Positions 7,857 through 18,075 are shown, counted from the first letter of the stretch. The stretch is DNA of 54,422 bases from Clostridia bacterium (GCA_017477355.1 JAFUWA010000010.1:1-54422), one strand, 5' to 3'. Notes: generated from the letters alone by a model not told the origin. Made by a program: numbers and translations.

Positions 7857-8219
7857 TTAATTTTGCTTTTTATTTTTTTTTGCAAAATAATACGGTATTT
7901 TCAGCAATTTTATTAGTACCCTAAAAACTACTTCAATCATTATAACACAGCTTTCTGATAATGTCAAAGCATAAATTACAATTCCTGCTGCACTCGATAA
8001 AACGAGATAAAATCTAAGATTTCCGTGATTAAATAGTAAAACACTTCTTAAATATAGAAGCCCAGAAAGCAATAAAAATAGAACATCTTGTAAATCGACT
8101 AATAAGTTAGCAAGTTTAAGATTTCTTCGAAACCCTCTAAAAATATCAAATAGGAATCCAATTAACAATCCAATGATAAAGAATAAACAAAAATTTCTAC
8201 CTTGTTCTGAAACACTCAT
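7857..8219 (-). CDS. yabQ: Spore cortex biosynthesis protein YabQ
   Basis: A membrane protein with four likely helices: NFCLFFIIGLLIGFLFDIFRGFRR, a segment near 40-60, one near 70-90, and the final amphipathic part. The GFLFDIFRGFRR pattern is characteristic of YabQ, which in Bacillus sits in the outer forespore membrane and is needed for cortex formation. It lies between yabP and the divIC-like gene with tiny gaps, so one transcript is likely. Its presence implies a sporulation programme. Confidence 0.9.
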   Translation of the reverse strand: MSVSEQGRNFCLFFIIGLLIGFLFDIFRGFRRNLKLANLLVDLQDVLFLLLSGLLYLRSVLLFNHGNLRFYLVLSSAAGIVIYALTLSESCVIMIEVVFRVLIKLLKIPYYFAKKNKKQN

Positions 8220-8233
8220 TTTCTAAAAACCTT

Positions 8234-8533
8234 CTATTTAAATAATTTGCTTAAAAAGTTTCCGCTCTTCCCTACTCTTTTGTCAGAAGCATTATCAGAA
8301 TAGATAAGAGTATTAATAGTTCCATCAATTGAAACATCTAATGTATCAATGCTTAATTTGTTAATTCTCAAATTCTCTCCTTTGACAGTTAATAAACCTA
8401 GTTCTGTTTCTAAGATTACCATTTGATCATCAAAGCTAAGTACATCTTTAACACCACTAATATTTAGTTTTTCTCTATTTTCTAAATAAATGTTTTGCAT
8501 TGCAACACTTGATAACTTTTTTTCTTCAATCAT
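8234..8533 (-). CDS. yabP: Sporulation protein YabP
   Basis: A small protein with the YabP pattern: LENREKLNISGVKDVLSFDD, ILETELGLLTVKGENLRI and LSIDTLDVSIDGTINTL. The family is part of the mother-cell sporulation programme in Bacillus. The ATG at 8533 is the start; the apparent earlier TTG is part of the GGAGG ribosome binding site. It heads the yabP-yabQ-divIC cluster. A perfect terminator for the upstream aspartate kinase ends only about 10 bases ahead of its ribosome binding site. Confidence 0.9.
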   Translation of the reverse strand: MIEEKKLSSVAMQNIYLENREKLNISGVKDVLSFDDQMVILETELGLLTVKGENLRINKLSIDTLDVSIDGTINTLIYSDNASDKRVGKSGNFLSKLFK

Positions 8534-8550
8534 AAATTCCTCCAAAACAA

Positions 8551-8590
8551 AAAACGATATATTAGTTTATATGAACTAATATATCGTTTT
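8551..8590 (-). terminator. Intrinsic terminator after aspartate kinase
   Basis: A perfect 17-bp stem (8551-8567 with 8574-8590) with a six-base loop is followed by TTTTTTGTTTT on the minus strand, just before the yabP ribosome binding site. Confidence 0.9.
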
Positions 8591-8604
8591 ATTCCAAATT
8601 TTAT

Positions 8605-9811
8605 TTAAAAGAATTTTTTATAAATTGCTGTAACTGCGTTATTTGCCTCTTCAATATCAACTAAAACAGAAATTTTAATTTCAGATGTTGTTACCATGTG
8701 CATGTTAATATTTTTCTCATATAATGCTTCAAACATTTTAGCAGCAACTCCTGGCTTATTTGCAATTCCAACACCAATAATAGAAACTTTTGATAAACTT
8801 TCATTATGTGTTACTTCTTGATAACTTAATTTTTCTTTATTTTCTTCTAATACTTTTATTGTTTTATTTAAGTCACTTGAATTAACAGAAAATGTAACAT
8901 CTTTTGAAAAAGTTTCGCCAAATGATTGGACAATAATATCAACATTAATATTATTGTCAGCTAAAATTCTAAATAATTCGTAGGTCTTCCCTATTTTATT
9001 TTCTAGTCCAAATACTGTAATTCTAGAAATGTTATCGTCTTTGGCAACACCATTAATTACCAAATCCTCTAGTGATTTTGAACTTGAAACAACACTTCCT
9101 TTATTAATTTTTTCAAATGTTGACTTTACATAGATTGGTACATTATATTTCTTTCCAATTTCTACACATCTATTATGAAGCACTTTTGCTCCTAAACTTG
9201 CCATTTCAAGCATTTCATCATAAGAAATATGCTCAATTTTCTTAGGATTATCTATAATTCTAGGATCTGCTACAAATACACCGTCAACATCTGTAAAAAT
9301 ATCGCATCTTTCTGCATTTAAAGAAGCTGCTAAGGCTACGGCCGTTGTGTCAGAACCTCCACGACCTAAAGTCGTTATATTTAAATTTTCATCTACTCCT
9401 TGGAAACCAGCTACAATAACAATATTTCCGCTTTGTAATAAATCACGAATAGCGTCATTATTAATATAACGAATTCTACTATTTCCAAAATCGCTATTGG
9501 TTACAATTGGAATCTGCCATCCTGTTTGAGAAATGGCCTTATATCCTTTTTCTTGTAATAAAATTGCAAGTTTTGAAATTGTAATCTGTTCTCCTGTAGA
9601 AACTAAAACATCATGTTCTCTAGGGTTTGCCTCTTCTGTTATTTCTCTCTCTTCTGAGATAAGTTTGTCTGTTGTTTTTCCGTTGGGCAGAAACAACAAC
9701 TACTACATCATTTCCTTTTTCCTTTTCTTCTAAAATTTTGCTGGCTACTTGATTTAATTTCGCAGTATCAGCAACACTACTTCCTCCAAATTTTTGAACT
9801 ATAATTCCCAT
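8605..9811 (-). CDS. lysC: Aspartate kinase, with +1 frameshift at CGGA
   Basis: This enzyme phosphorylates aspartate, the first step towards lysine, threonine and methionine. The N-terminus has the kinase signature VQKFGGSSVAD. The middle has STGEQ, GRGGSDTTAVALAA and DVDGVFVADPR. Two ACT domains near the end (SRITVFGLENKIGKTYELF and SKVSIIGVGIANKPGVAAK) suggest allosteric control. The frame breaks after TCT GCC CAA: frame 0 continues with CGG AAA and soon stops. The conserved protein resumes with GGA AAA ACA ACA GAC (GKTTD) one base later. Reading CGGA (9679-9682) as one residue gives a complete 401-aa protein, normal for the family. I therefore treat the gene as functional, not a pseudogene. 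Confidence 0.92.
9679..9682 (-). other. CGGA +1 frameshift site in aspartate kinase
   Basis: The context is CAA CGG AAA in frame 0; the protein resumes as CAA-(C)-GGA-AAA. The residue replaced is the Gly of the SAxGKTTD motif. Confidence 0.85.
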
Positions 9812-9900
9812 TGTTTTTACCTTCTTGTTATAAAAACGTAAATAGCCAATTTAATCAAATTCTGCTACTAATATATTATATTAAAATAATATTTAAACTT

Positions 9901-11838
9901 CTACTTATTTTGTAAATTTTGCATACATTCAATTACATTTTCAAGCGGATCTACAATTTTTGCTGTAATCTTATTTTTGCATTTTTCATATAAAATAGGA
10001 AGTTCTGTACAACCTAAAATAACGATATCTTTCTCTTGATTCATTGTCTCTGTAAAGCTATCTAACACCTTTTTAGTAATATGATTGTTCTTTACAGCTT
10101 CAATCCATTCTCTAATAGTAGTATGTTCTAATTCTGTAGGAGAATGAATCTTAATATGTCTTTCTTTAAAATATTGTTCATAAATATCAGAATCAATCTC
10201 TTTTTCAGAAACATATAATTTCACTTGTTTTGTTTTTTCTTCTTTTAATCTACTTGCACAAATATCAATCATATTTAAAATTTTTGTCTCAGATCCTGGC
10301 ACTTTTTCATAAATATCTTGAATAAATGCATAAGGAGTACTGCTATCTAAAATAATATAATCTACATTGTTATTCATGAAAATAGAAATAGATTCACACA
10401 AGCTATTAATTAACTCTTCTTTTCTTTCTCCAGTTAAAATTGCTTTAACACGACTTGGCATTGTACAACGATTATCAATGATAATTCTTGGTCTATCCCA
10501 TTCTTTTTCAGATGGGAACGCATTTACTAATCTTGTAAATAAATCGATTGTTGCATAAGTTCCCATGCCCCCTAAAATACCAATTGTAAATGTATCAATA
10601 AAGTTGTTCTTCACCCACTTTTCTGCGTGAGAAAAGTCATTTGGTGTATCAATCTCTTTTGTTCTAATTAGCTTAATTTTCTTTGGCATAATAGGCTCTA
10701 ATAATTGATAAACGTGTTTGTCTCCTTCTTGGAAGTTTTCTTTATTAATTAAACATACACCATTCCATTCGTAATCGCCGTGTTCTCTAGAAAATTCTAC
10801 TACATAATTATCTTTATCAACTGTTACAAGTACTGGATCGTCAGTAGACTTTTCAGAGACGCCAACGAATTCTTCTGTTTCTTGTAAAACATCTTTCATA
10901 TCTTCTGGATGGATAATTAAATCTCCATCAATTGCAAGAATTTGTTTGTTGGAATATTTTGCAGCAATACTTAAACTAGCACCTGTTCCATTATTCATAT
11001 AGTCTCTATTAAATACAAATAAAACATTTCTTCTAAAACGATTTACTTCTTGAATAACATCCATAAATTTGTATCCAATAACAACTCTAATATCTGTATC
11101 TTCGCTAATTTGTTCGATATTTCTTTGTACTAAACTTTTTCCATTTACTTGAACAATTGCTTTAGGAATTCCAAGTCCAAGTCTTTTGCCCATTCCTGCA
11201 CAAGAAATAACAACTGTTTTTTCTTTTAAGTCTTTTTCCTGTATTTGATTTAAAAATTCGTATAATTTATTCTCATCATAAATAGCATAGTCTATTACAT
11301 CCATTAGCTCTGGAGAAATATCTCTTACTCCTCCAAATCCAATTCCAATGTTAGCAGCATTTAGCATTAATCTATCATTGCTTCCATCCCCTACTGCTAC
11401 TACAAAACTATCTTCGAATCTCTTAACAGTATCTGGTTTGGATAAGATACTTTCAATCTTTACAATCTTATCATTTTTTACAATTGCTTTAGATGAAAAA
11501 TAATGATCTTGCATTCCTAATTTTTCCATTAATTTTTCAATCCAAACGTCTAAATTACTTGTAACGATATAACATCTTTCTTTATTTTCTTTTAAAAATT
11601 TTGCTACTGCTTTATTGACTTTAATATTAGAAACAATTTCAGCAACTTCACTAACGGGAATATCTTTCAATATATCAACTCTTTTAGTAAAACTTTCTTC
11701 AAAAAGTAGATCTCCCATCATAGTTTTTTCAGTTAAATCTCTCATTTCTTCATAACGATTAATTCTTTTTGAAATTGTAGGAAGTATTTCTTCCTTTGTT
11801 ACTGTTGAATCTAAGTCAAATAAAAATATTTTTTCCAT
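9901..11838 (-). CDS. Triple fusion: HAD phosphatase, nucleotidyltransferase, Asp/Glu racemase-like
   Basis: Three domains are fused in 645 aa. Residues 1 to about 200 are a SerB-like HAD phosphatase (FLFDLDSTVT; VGDGSNDRLML). About 207-425 is a sugar-phosphate-type nucleotidyltransferase (CAGMGKRLGLGIPKAIVQVNG; AIDGDLI). About 430-645 is an Asp/Glu racemase-like domain (TIGILGGMGTYATIDLF). The racemase normally needs two Cys. Here the first motif reads LDSSTPYAF, with Ser in place of Cys, while the second, ILGCTELP, is intact. It is the last gene of the polysaccharide locus, 16 bases after an ornithine-cyclodeaminase homolog. I infer that it makes or activates an unusual amino-acid-like decoration; the product is unknown. 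Confidence 0.85.
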   Translation of the reverse strand: MEKIFLFDLDSTVTKEEILPTISKRINRYEEMRDLTEKTMMGDLLFEESFTKRVDILKDIPVSEVAEIVSNIKVNKAVAKFLKENKERCYIVTSNLDVWIEKLMEKLGMQDHYFSSKAIVKNDKIVKIESILSKPDTVKRFEDSFVVAVGDGSNDRLMLNAANIGIGFGGVRDISPELMDVIDYAIYDENKLYEFLNQIQEKDLKEKTVVISCAGMGKRLGLGIPKAIVQVNGKSLVQRNIEQISEDTDIRVVIGYKFMDVIQEVNRFRRNVLFVFNRDYMNNGTGASLSIAAKYSNKQILAIDGDLIIHPEDMKDVLQETEEFVGVSEKSTDDPVLVTVDKDNYVVEFSREHGDYEWNGVCLINKENFQEGDKHVYQLLEPIMPKKIKLIRTKEIDTPNDFSHAEKWVKNNFIDTFTIGILGGMGTYATIDLFTRLVNAFPSEKEWDRPRIIIDNRCTMPSRVKAILTGERKEELINSLCESISIFMNNNVDYIILDSSTPYAFIQDIYEKVPGSETKILNMIDICASRLKEEKTKQVKLYVSEKEIDSDIYEQYFKERHIKIHSPTELEHTTIREWIEAVKNNHITKKVLDSFTETMNQEKDIVILGCTELPILYEKCKNKITAKIVDPLENVIECMQNLQNK

Positions 11839-11854
11839 TCTTGATTACTCCTAA

Positions 11855-12808
11855 TTAAATGTAAAATTTTTCTTCTGGATATATTGTTATATCTAGATCC
11901 TCTACTTTATTATTTGCTAAATGATAGATTTTAGACGCAAAATACAAGTCTGTAATTGATAATCCTAAATTATATACAATCACTCTATCACTTGCTTTTT
12001 CTTTTAATGTTTTTCCTTTAAATAACACATCATCTGTTGAAGATAGCTTTTTATATTGGTCATAATATTTGAAGTTTTTAATTCTTTCCATATCTGATGC
12101 AATAATATGATCAAATGTTAAGTCGCATCCCATGAATCCTCTCATATGAACAGGAATTACCAAACATCCTTCTTTATATACAGATGCATCACAAAAATCC
12201 TCTTCTGCAAAAGTAACACTAGAAAATACAGCATCACTGTCTTTCATTAATTCATCGTAAGTGTCACAAATAACAAAATTAATATTGGTATATTGTTTAA
12301 ATCTTTCAATAAATCTTTCTTCTTGGCCTTTATATTTATAAAGCTTTACAGTATATTTTTTGTTTTTTGTTTTCTCAAATAAAATATCTCCAATTTTTGT
12401 TCCGATATTTCCTAAACCTACCATAGCAACTGTTTCATATTCATCAATTAAATTTAAGAAAGTATGAACTGCAATTGCTGCTGTCCTGATTGTTGTAATG
12501 TAATTTCCATCTAATATAGCTAATAACTCACATTTATCATAAGAATATAGATAGATTTGGGCATCTAAATTTAAGCTTCCCTCTTCCCTTCTCTGTTCGT
12601 TTCTGGTAATTACCTTTAATCCAACAGAGTTTTCACTAGGAAGTGCACATGGCATTACATTAAAATAGTCACTTTCTCTCATTGGAATTCTAGTTTTAGT
12701 AGGCATGATATAAGAATCTCTGTTTCTTAAAACTTCATCTGTCCATTGATAATATTCATCTGCTGAAATATTTAAATCTTTTATATCTTTATAAGTCAAA
12801 ATTTTCAT
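11855..12808 (-). CDS. Ornithine cyclodeaminase/mu-crystallin family protein
   Basis: A 317-aa member of the OCD/mu-crystallin family. The N-terminal substrate part has RIPMRESDYFNVMP, and LAILDGNYITTIRTAAIA is the family signature. The Rossmann NAD(P) motif is VAMVGLGNIGTKIG. Relatives are deaminating cyclases, ketimine reductases, or partners in making diaminopropionate for siderophores, so substrate cannot be told from sequence. The gene overlaps the preceding licD-like gene by 20 bases and precedes the HAD-nucleotidyltransferase-racemase fusion. The three are probably one pathway that modifies the surface polysaccharide. Confidence 0.85.
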   Translation of the reverse strand: MKILTYKDIKDLNISADEYYQWTDEVLRNRDSYIMPTKTRIPMRESDYFNVMPCALPSENSVGLKVITRNEQRREEGSLNLDAQIYLYSYDKCELLAILDGNYITTIRTAAIAVHTFLNLIDEYETVAMVGLGNIGTKIGDILFEKTKNKKYTVKLYKYKGQEERFIERFKQYTNINFVICDTYDELMKDSDAVFSSVTFAEEDFCDASVYKEGCLVIPVHMRGFMGCDLTFDHIIASDMERIKNFKYYDQYKKLSSTDDVLFKGKTLKEKASDRVIVYNLGLSITDLYFASKIYHLANNKVEDLDITIYPEEKFYI

Positions 12809-13703
12809 ATGTTTTTCCTTCTTTCATTTTATTTAAGACTTCTGTATATTTTTCATCTACTTCATAGATAACAGTTCCATGAGAGCTTGATTTGTTTTGA
12901 GGTTTGATGTAATCTTTTCCATAATACATGGTTAAAATCTTATTATATTCTTTTGAAACAGGAAGCTGCGTATTTTCAAAATCCTTATATTCTACTTCCT
13001 CAAAATATTTTTTGGGAAATAGCTTATACTTTTTTCCATTCGTATAATAAGATACTTTGCATACTTCTTCACTCTTAAATGGAACATGAGATGCTATCTT
13101 TTCATAGGTTGCATACATTTTTTGTACATCTCGTTTTTGATAAACAAAACGAATCATTTTTTTGACGTTTTCTTTTATTTTGTTTGGAGATGGAGTTCGA
13201 TTTAATAAGATATCAAATAACTTCATTCTCCTTACTAATCTTTTATGCCTAATTGTCTCCACTAATTGATTCTTAGATACAAAATCTAATGGAAAAATAT
13301 CAATGAAGATTCCCTGATGAAAGCTAACATTATTTCCTTCATATGGTAAGATTCCAGTGGTATTAGAATTTCTAATCTGAGCATGTCCTCTGTAATAACC
13401 CTTATCACTATAGGCTGTTTGGAAAAAGAATGGTTCTTTAAATTCTTTTTCTGCTACTTTTAATAATTTGTTATAGTCTTCTCTTAGCATTACAAAATCC
13501 ATATCATCATCCCATGGAATAAATCCTTGATGTCTAATTGTTCCAAGAAGAGTACCACTGTCTGCAAAAAATTTTAGATGATATTTTTTACAAACTCTAT
13601 CTAATTCTTGAAACATTTCTAATTCTATTTGCCATACTCTTTTTCTTTTTGATGTTATAGTAAAGCCACAATCTACAACTTCTTCTAAATTAAATTCTTT
13701 CAT
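12789..13703 (-). CDS. licD: LicD-family phosphotransferase
   Basis: LicD proteins transfer phosphocholine, or other phospho-groups, from a CDP-activated donor onto cell-surface sugars. The signature FADSGTLLGTIRHQGFIPWDDDMDFVM lies near residues 45-72, and SYYTNGKKYKLFPKKYFEE fits the family's second half. The length of 304 aa is typical. It is one of two LicD-like genes in the locus (the other at 16282-17145), so two acceptors or two donors may be used. It shares the operon with the LicA/LicC-like genes further upstream. Confidence 0.92.
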   Translation of the reverse strand: MKEFNLEEVVDCGFTITSKRKRVWQIELEMFQELDRVCKKYHLKFFADSGTLLGTIRHQGFIPWDDDMDFVMLREDYNKLLKVAEKEFKEPFFFQTAYSDKGYYRGHAQIRNSNTTGILPYEGNNVSFHQGIFIDIFPLDFVSKNQLVETIRHKRLVRRMKLFDILLNRTPSPNKIKENVKKMIRFVYQKRDVQKMYATYEKIASHVPFKSEEVCKVSYYTNGKKYKLFPKKYFEEVEYKDFENTQLPVSKEYNKILTMYYGKDYIKPQNKSSSHGTVIYEVDEKYTEVLNKMKEGKTYENFDL

Positions 13704-13728
13704 TCTTAGGTATTTTTCCTCCTATAGG

Positions 13729-14793
13729 TTATGGAACTAGCTTTTTAACAATTGGTATTTTTTTCATAATAAGAATTGGTATTAAGGTAATAAAGTAAAC
13801 TGCCAATATACCAAAGGTTCTATATTGCCATGTGTAAACATTAATTTTTAAAAACTTTACTAGTGCTTCCATAATTGGAACATGAATTAAATATATTCCA
13901 AAACTACAGCTTGCTACGCTAGCTAAAATCTTTTGCAATCTAGGTTTATCTTCTAATTTTTTTACAATTTTAGAATCTTTTACAAATACAAAAATTGCTG
14001 CTGCTCCTAAAAAAGCATACCAGGTTTTGTAACTCCAGATATCTCCAAAAACAACACCATGTTTTTTGCTTAAATAAAATGTGATTGCATATCTCCAAAC
14101 AATTCCTAAAATTGTAGAAATATATAATATGATTTTTTCTTTTTTCTTCAAAGTTTGTGTAGATAATAAATATCCTAAAATAACATAAATTACAAATCCA
14201 CCAATTCTTACAGAAAATGCATAATTGTAGTAAATTTTAAAGAATAGTAGAATATATGGTAATGTTGCATTAAAAATAACATATAATGCAATGGTAAACC
14301 AAAGAGTTTTTCGATGCTTTTCCTCTGTTAATAAAGATAAAAATGGCATTGTTAAATATAATCCTAAAATTTCAAAAATGAAATAATAAGTACTTTGCTC
14401 CTCATTAGATAGAAAAGCATTAATGAATTCTGCAAAACTATGATACGTATGAAATAAATTCTTTTTTAATCGATAAGCAAACATCACCATTGCCCAAAAT
14501 AGAAATGGAATGACCACCTTTATAAATCTCTTTTTGAAAAATGTTTTTGTATCATATTTACTTCTATAATTCATTAAGTTTGCACCTGAAATCATTAAAT
14601 ATAAAGGTACGCCCCAGTAAAATAATACTTTTACAATTAAACTTGTATTCCATGCCCTTATTTCAGGATGACTGTGTACAATTCCATTTACGTGTAAAGC
14701 TACTACTTGTATCATTGCTATAATATTTAAAATGTCTAGATACACAAGTCTTTTGGGTTTTACTACAATTTCTTGGTTCTCTTTCTGTTCCAT
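13729..14793 (-). CDS. Membrane acyltransferase (Acyltransferase_3 family)
   Basis: About ten membrane helices and the N-terminal pattern RLVYLDILNIIAMIQVVALHV place it in the Acyltransferase_3/OatA-like family. FYWGVPLYLMISGANLMNYR and the C-terminal CSFGIYLIHVPIMEALV agree. Such proteins add acetyl or other acyl groups to extracellular sugars. It has no extracellular SGNH domain. It lies between the flippase and a LicD gene and probably O-acylates the polymer made here. Confidence 0.9.
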   Translation of the reverse strand: MEQKENQEIVVKPKRLVYLDILNIIAMIQVVALHVNGIVHSHPEIRAWNTSLIVKVLFYWGVPLYLMISGANLMNYRSKYDTKTFFKKRFIKVVIPFLFWAMVMFAYRLKKNLFHTYHSFAEFINAFLSNEEQSTYYFIFEILGLYLTMPFLSLLTEEKHRKTLWFTIALYVIFNATLPYILLFFKIYYNYAFSVRIGGFVIYVILGYLLSTQTLKKKEKIILYISTILGIVWRYAITFYLSKKHGVVFGDIWSYKTWYAFLGAAAIFVFVKDSKIVKKLEDKPRLQKILASVASCSFGIYLIHVPIMEALVKFLKINVYTWQYRTFGILAVYFITLIPILIMKKIPIVKKLVP

Positions 14794-14805
14794 GATATTC
14801 TCCTT

Positions 14806-16270
14806 TTAGCTTGCCTCTTTTTTGACTTTCTTTTGAATGATTCCTTTAATCCTATCAAAAACAAATTGAATAGAATTATCTCTTAAAATTATTAATACAA
14901 CAATGTATGTAATACTTCCAGCTAAAAATTCTAAGATGATTAGTGGAATTCTATCTAATGCAAGTCTTGATGCAAACACCATTACTCCAAGCATTACAAC
15001 CCCTGCTATTAATTTTTTCCAAGCAAGCTTTGCAATTCCCTTGAAAGAGAAGTATCCATTGCTAAAGAACACATATAAAAATGTAATAACAGATTCTGCA
15101 ATAATTGTTCCAATACATGCGCCATAGCTCCATAATCTTGGAATAAAAATTAAGTTAAATATTAAATTTACAAAAGAACCTGTAATAATAAATTTTGCAC
15201 TTTTTGCTCTTAATCCTGCTGGATTATAATATTGTGATCCTAAGCAGTTACTAATTCCAATAATTAAAATTAATGGACTCATAATTTTTAATAGTGGAAT
15301 AACTTTATCATAGCCTTTTCCAAAGAATAATGGTACAAATAAATCTGCTATTCCAATTAATCCGAACATCATTCCAAATCCTAAGAAAAAGATATAATTA
15401 ATAGATTGATTAATTCTTGTACGAATTTCATCATACTTTTCTTCAGCAAACAAATAAGAAATTCTTGGTCCTAACACTGTATTTAAAGATGCAAATGTTA
15501 GAGCTTTTATCATATTCATAATTTTTGTTGCTTGCTCATAATATCCATTTTCGTTGGTACTATGTGTGATTAGTCCAATTAATGTTTTATCTAATACTGT
15601 ATAAATAGAAGTTGCTATTGTAGGTATAAAATAAATAAATGTTTCTTTTAAATGAGAAAATATCCTTAAATTTTTGAAAGGAACTTTCTTTAAAAATTTT
15701 GGCAAATACAACCACATTGTCATTGTACCTAATAAAGAAGTTAATGACATAATAAAAACATATAGTTTTAAATCGCTTGGATTTTTAATAAATACAAATA
15801 ATAATACTGCTCCTAATATCTTGAAGATTGAATTTTGGAAAATGGTATATTTAAATTGCTCTAATCCAGCATAAAACCATGAAATATCCATCATGGTATT
15901 AACGATATTTAAAGTTAATATTAAATAAAAGATTCTATATCGATTACTAAATGCAATTAAAATTCCCCAAACAGCTAAACATGCAAGTGATGTAAACACT
16001 GTTAGTAATTCTATTTCCCAGAATAGTTTACTTCTTCTTGTTCTACTTTTTCTTACTCTTGCAATTTCACGAATTCCGATAACTATATGTTCCTAATGCT
16101 GCAAACATGGAAAAATATAATTGAATAGAATTTGTATAACTATAAATACCAATTCCATCTGCACCTAGGACTCTAGAAACATAAGGTGCTGTAATAAATG
16201 GAATTAACAAAGTTAGAACTTGATATAATGTACTTAGTAAAATATTTTTCTTGATACTTGTTGTTTTCAT
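14806..16270 (-). CDS. Wzx-type polysaccharide flippase, with +1 frameshift at CGGA
   Basis: A multi-pass MOP-superfamily exporter that moves lipid-linked repeat units across the membrane. The N-terminal part (KNILLSTLYQVLTLLIPFITAPYVSRVLGADGIGIYSY) and the remainder (TLIGLITHSTNENGYYEQATKIMN, CLGSQYYNPAGLRAKS) are one protein. Frame 0 ends with TAT CGG AAT TCG TGA; one base later the frame reads GGA ATT CGT GAA ATT. This restores the usual SYG-x-REIA motif and a total of 487 aa, normal for the family. The break is at 16075-16078. It lies in the middle of the polysaccharide locus, 11 bases after a LicD gene. Confidence 0.9.
16075..16078 (-). other. CGGA +1 frameshift site in the flippase
   Basis: The context is TAT CGG AAT TCG TGA in frame 0; the protein resumes as TAT-(C)-GGA-ATT-CGT, restoring SYGIREIA. 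Confidence 0.85.
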
Positions 16271-16281
16271 TGCTCTCCTAA

Positions 16282-17145
16282 TTATTTGGTATATTCTAAA
16301 TATGATTTCTCTGTATCGAAGAAGAATTCTTGATGAGTAGATGCTTTTTTTTGCGGAACCATATAATCTTCTCCATATTCTTGTCTTAACATACTATCAT
16401 ACTTTTTGGGACAACGCAAACTTAAATATTCAAATGATAAATTTTCATACTCATCATAATATTCGCGTTCAAATACAGGATATTTAAATCCATCATAAAT
16501 TAGTCCCATATATTTTGTTTTTTCATCTTTATATTTTGATAATAATTTTTCATACTTTGCTAAAATTTTATTTAAATCAAAAATTTTAAAAAATGTCTTT
16601 TTCATTATTTTTTTGATGACTAATTTTAATTTCTTCTCATCTCCAAAAACGGGATAAGTATTAATCAAACGCTTAAAAGTATTTACTCTTAATTTAAATA
16701 TTTTTCCTTTCACTCCATCTGGAACATTATCAATTGGAAAAATATCCATAAAAATACCTTTATTGAAAGAATTATTTTTGTCAGTTTTTAATATTGCAGT
16801 TGTATTAGAATTCCTAATTTGAATATGTGACCTATCATAATTCTTTTCTGTTTCATAACATTGGACAAAATATGGATCTTGTAATTCTTTTCTTGCAATT
16901 TGTTTGAATCTTTCATAATCATTACGAGGCATTTCTAAATCAATATCATCATCCCAAGGTATAAACCCATGATGTCTCACAGTGCCAAGTAATGTACCAT
17001 ACGATGCAAAATACTTTATATTGTTCTTGTCACAGATATCTAGCACTTTTTCAAGCATGTCTAATTCTACTTTCCAAAGTTTTTTTACTTTTGCAGAAAC
17101 AAGATATCCTTCTCTTTCCTCTTCTTCTAAATTAAAGTTATTCAT
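16282..17145 (-). CDS. licD: LicD-family phosphotransferase (second copy)
   Basis: A 287-aa LicD protein with FASYGTLLGTVRHHGFIPWDDDIDLEM near residues 45-71. IRNSNTTAILKTDKNNSFNKGIFMDIFPID follows and is closely similar to the copy at 12789-13703, so the two are paralogs. The family transfers phosphocholine or related groups to surface glycans. Position between a glycosyltransferase and the flippase suggests it acts before export of the repeat unit (inference). Confidence 0.92.
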   Translation of the reverse strand: MNNFNLEEEEREGYLVSAKVKKLWKVELDMLEKVLDICDKNNIKYFASYGTLLGTVRHHGFIPWDDDIDLEMPRNDYERFKQIARKELQDPYFVQCYETEKNYDRSHIQIRNSNTTAILKTDKNNSFNKGIFMDIFPIDNVPDGVKGKIFKLRVNTFKRLINTYPVFGDEKKLKLVIKKIMKKTFFKIFDLNKILAKYEKLLSKYKDEKTKYMGLIYDGFKYPVFEREYYDEYENLSFEYLSLRCPKKYDSMLRQEYGEDYMVPQKKASTHQEFFFDTEKSYLEYTK

Positions 17146-17158
17146 TTTTATTATCCTT

Positions 17159-18064
17159 TTATTTTATGTATTCGATTTTTGGATTAAAGAATATACCATG
17201 TACAAATCCTTTTGTCATATATTTAATTTTTTCAAATTTAAATTGGTTCTTTGTGAATAAAATTTTGAATACATGATAAAAGTATTTTCCAATATAACGA
17301 ACTGTCTTTTTAAATCCTTTTTTCTTTGCTAAATAAAAACCATTTCTGTAATCATAAAATAATCTTTTTACTTTTTCTTTTTCACAAATTCTTTCTGCTG
17401 TCGTTCCTGTGTTTGTTTTCATTTTATGAACTACTTTACTGCTAAGCACTAAATAAGAATTTCCTGCATCTGATATCCTTTTTGTATATTCCATATCATC
17501 AAAATAAATAAAGAATTCACTAATTGGCAATCCATAGCTTTTTACTTTATTTAAATTGACAAAACAAGAAACAAAAGAACAACTCTCGATTGGAATTAAT
17601 CCTTTCTCTATGTTTTGATAATCATATACAAAAAATTCTTTGACTGCTGGAACATTCATGTGCGCTAATGTACCATCTGTCCATAGAACTAGGCTATTTA
17701 AAAAGGAAAATTCATTATTGAGATTATTTTTTACGTTCCAAAGTTCTTCTAAAGCAGTCGCATTTGGAATAGTATCATCATCCATAATCCAAGCATAGTC
17801 ATAGTTTTTTTCATATGCTATTTGCATTCCTTTATAAAATCCACCTGCTCCTCCTACATTTTGCGCTAAACCATGAAAATATATATTGTTATATTTTTCT
17901 TTATATTCTTTTACTAAAATATCTGTACCGTCAGAAGAGGCATTATCTATTACTAAAATGTCAAAATCATTTTTAGTTTGATGGATTAATGCATCTAAAT
18001 TTTCTTTTAATAATTCTTTTCTGTTATATGTTACAACAATTGCTAAAATTTTGTTAGACTCCAT
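17159..18064 (-). CDS. Glycosyltransferase family 2
   Basis: A GT-A fold transferase: VVTYNRKELLKENLDALIHQ and IDNASSDGTD at the nucleotide-binding end, NVGGAGGFYKGM, and the DxD-type AWIMDDDTIP. It belongs to the rhamnosyl/galactofuranosyl-like branch, with a long C-terminal part including FFIYFDDMEYTKRI. It is similar to the first half of the fused protein at 19179-21182. It probably adds one sugar to the repeat unit. Confidence 0.9.
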   Translation of the reverse strand: MESNKILAIVVTYNRKELLKENLDALIHQTKNDFDILVIDNASSDGTDILVKEYKEKYNNIYFHGLAQNVGGAGGFYKGMQIAYEKNYDYAWIMDDDTIPNATALEELWNVKNNLNNEFSFLNSLVLWTDGTLAHMNVPAVKEFFVYDYQNIEKGLIPIESCSFVSCFVNLNKVKSYGLPISEFFIYFDDMEYTKRISDAGNSYLVLSSKVVHKMKTNTGTTAERICEKEKVKRLFYDYRNGFYLAKKKGFKKTVRYIGKYFYHVFKILFTKNQFKFEKIKYMTKGFVHGIFFNPKIEYIK

Positions 18065-18075
18065 TTTTGTCCCCT

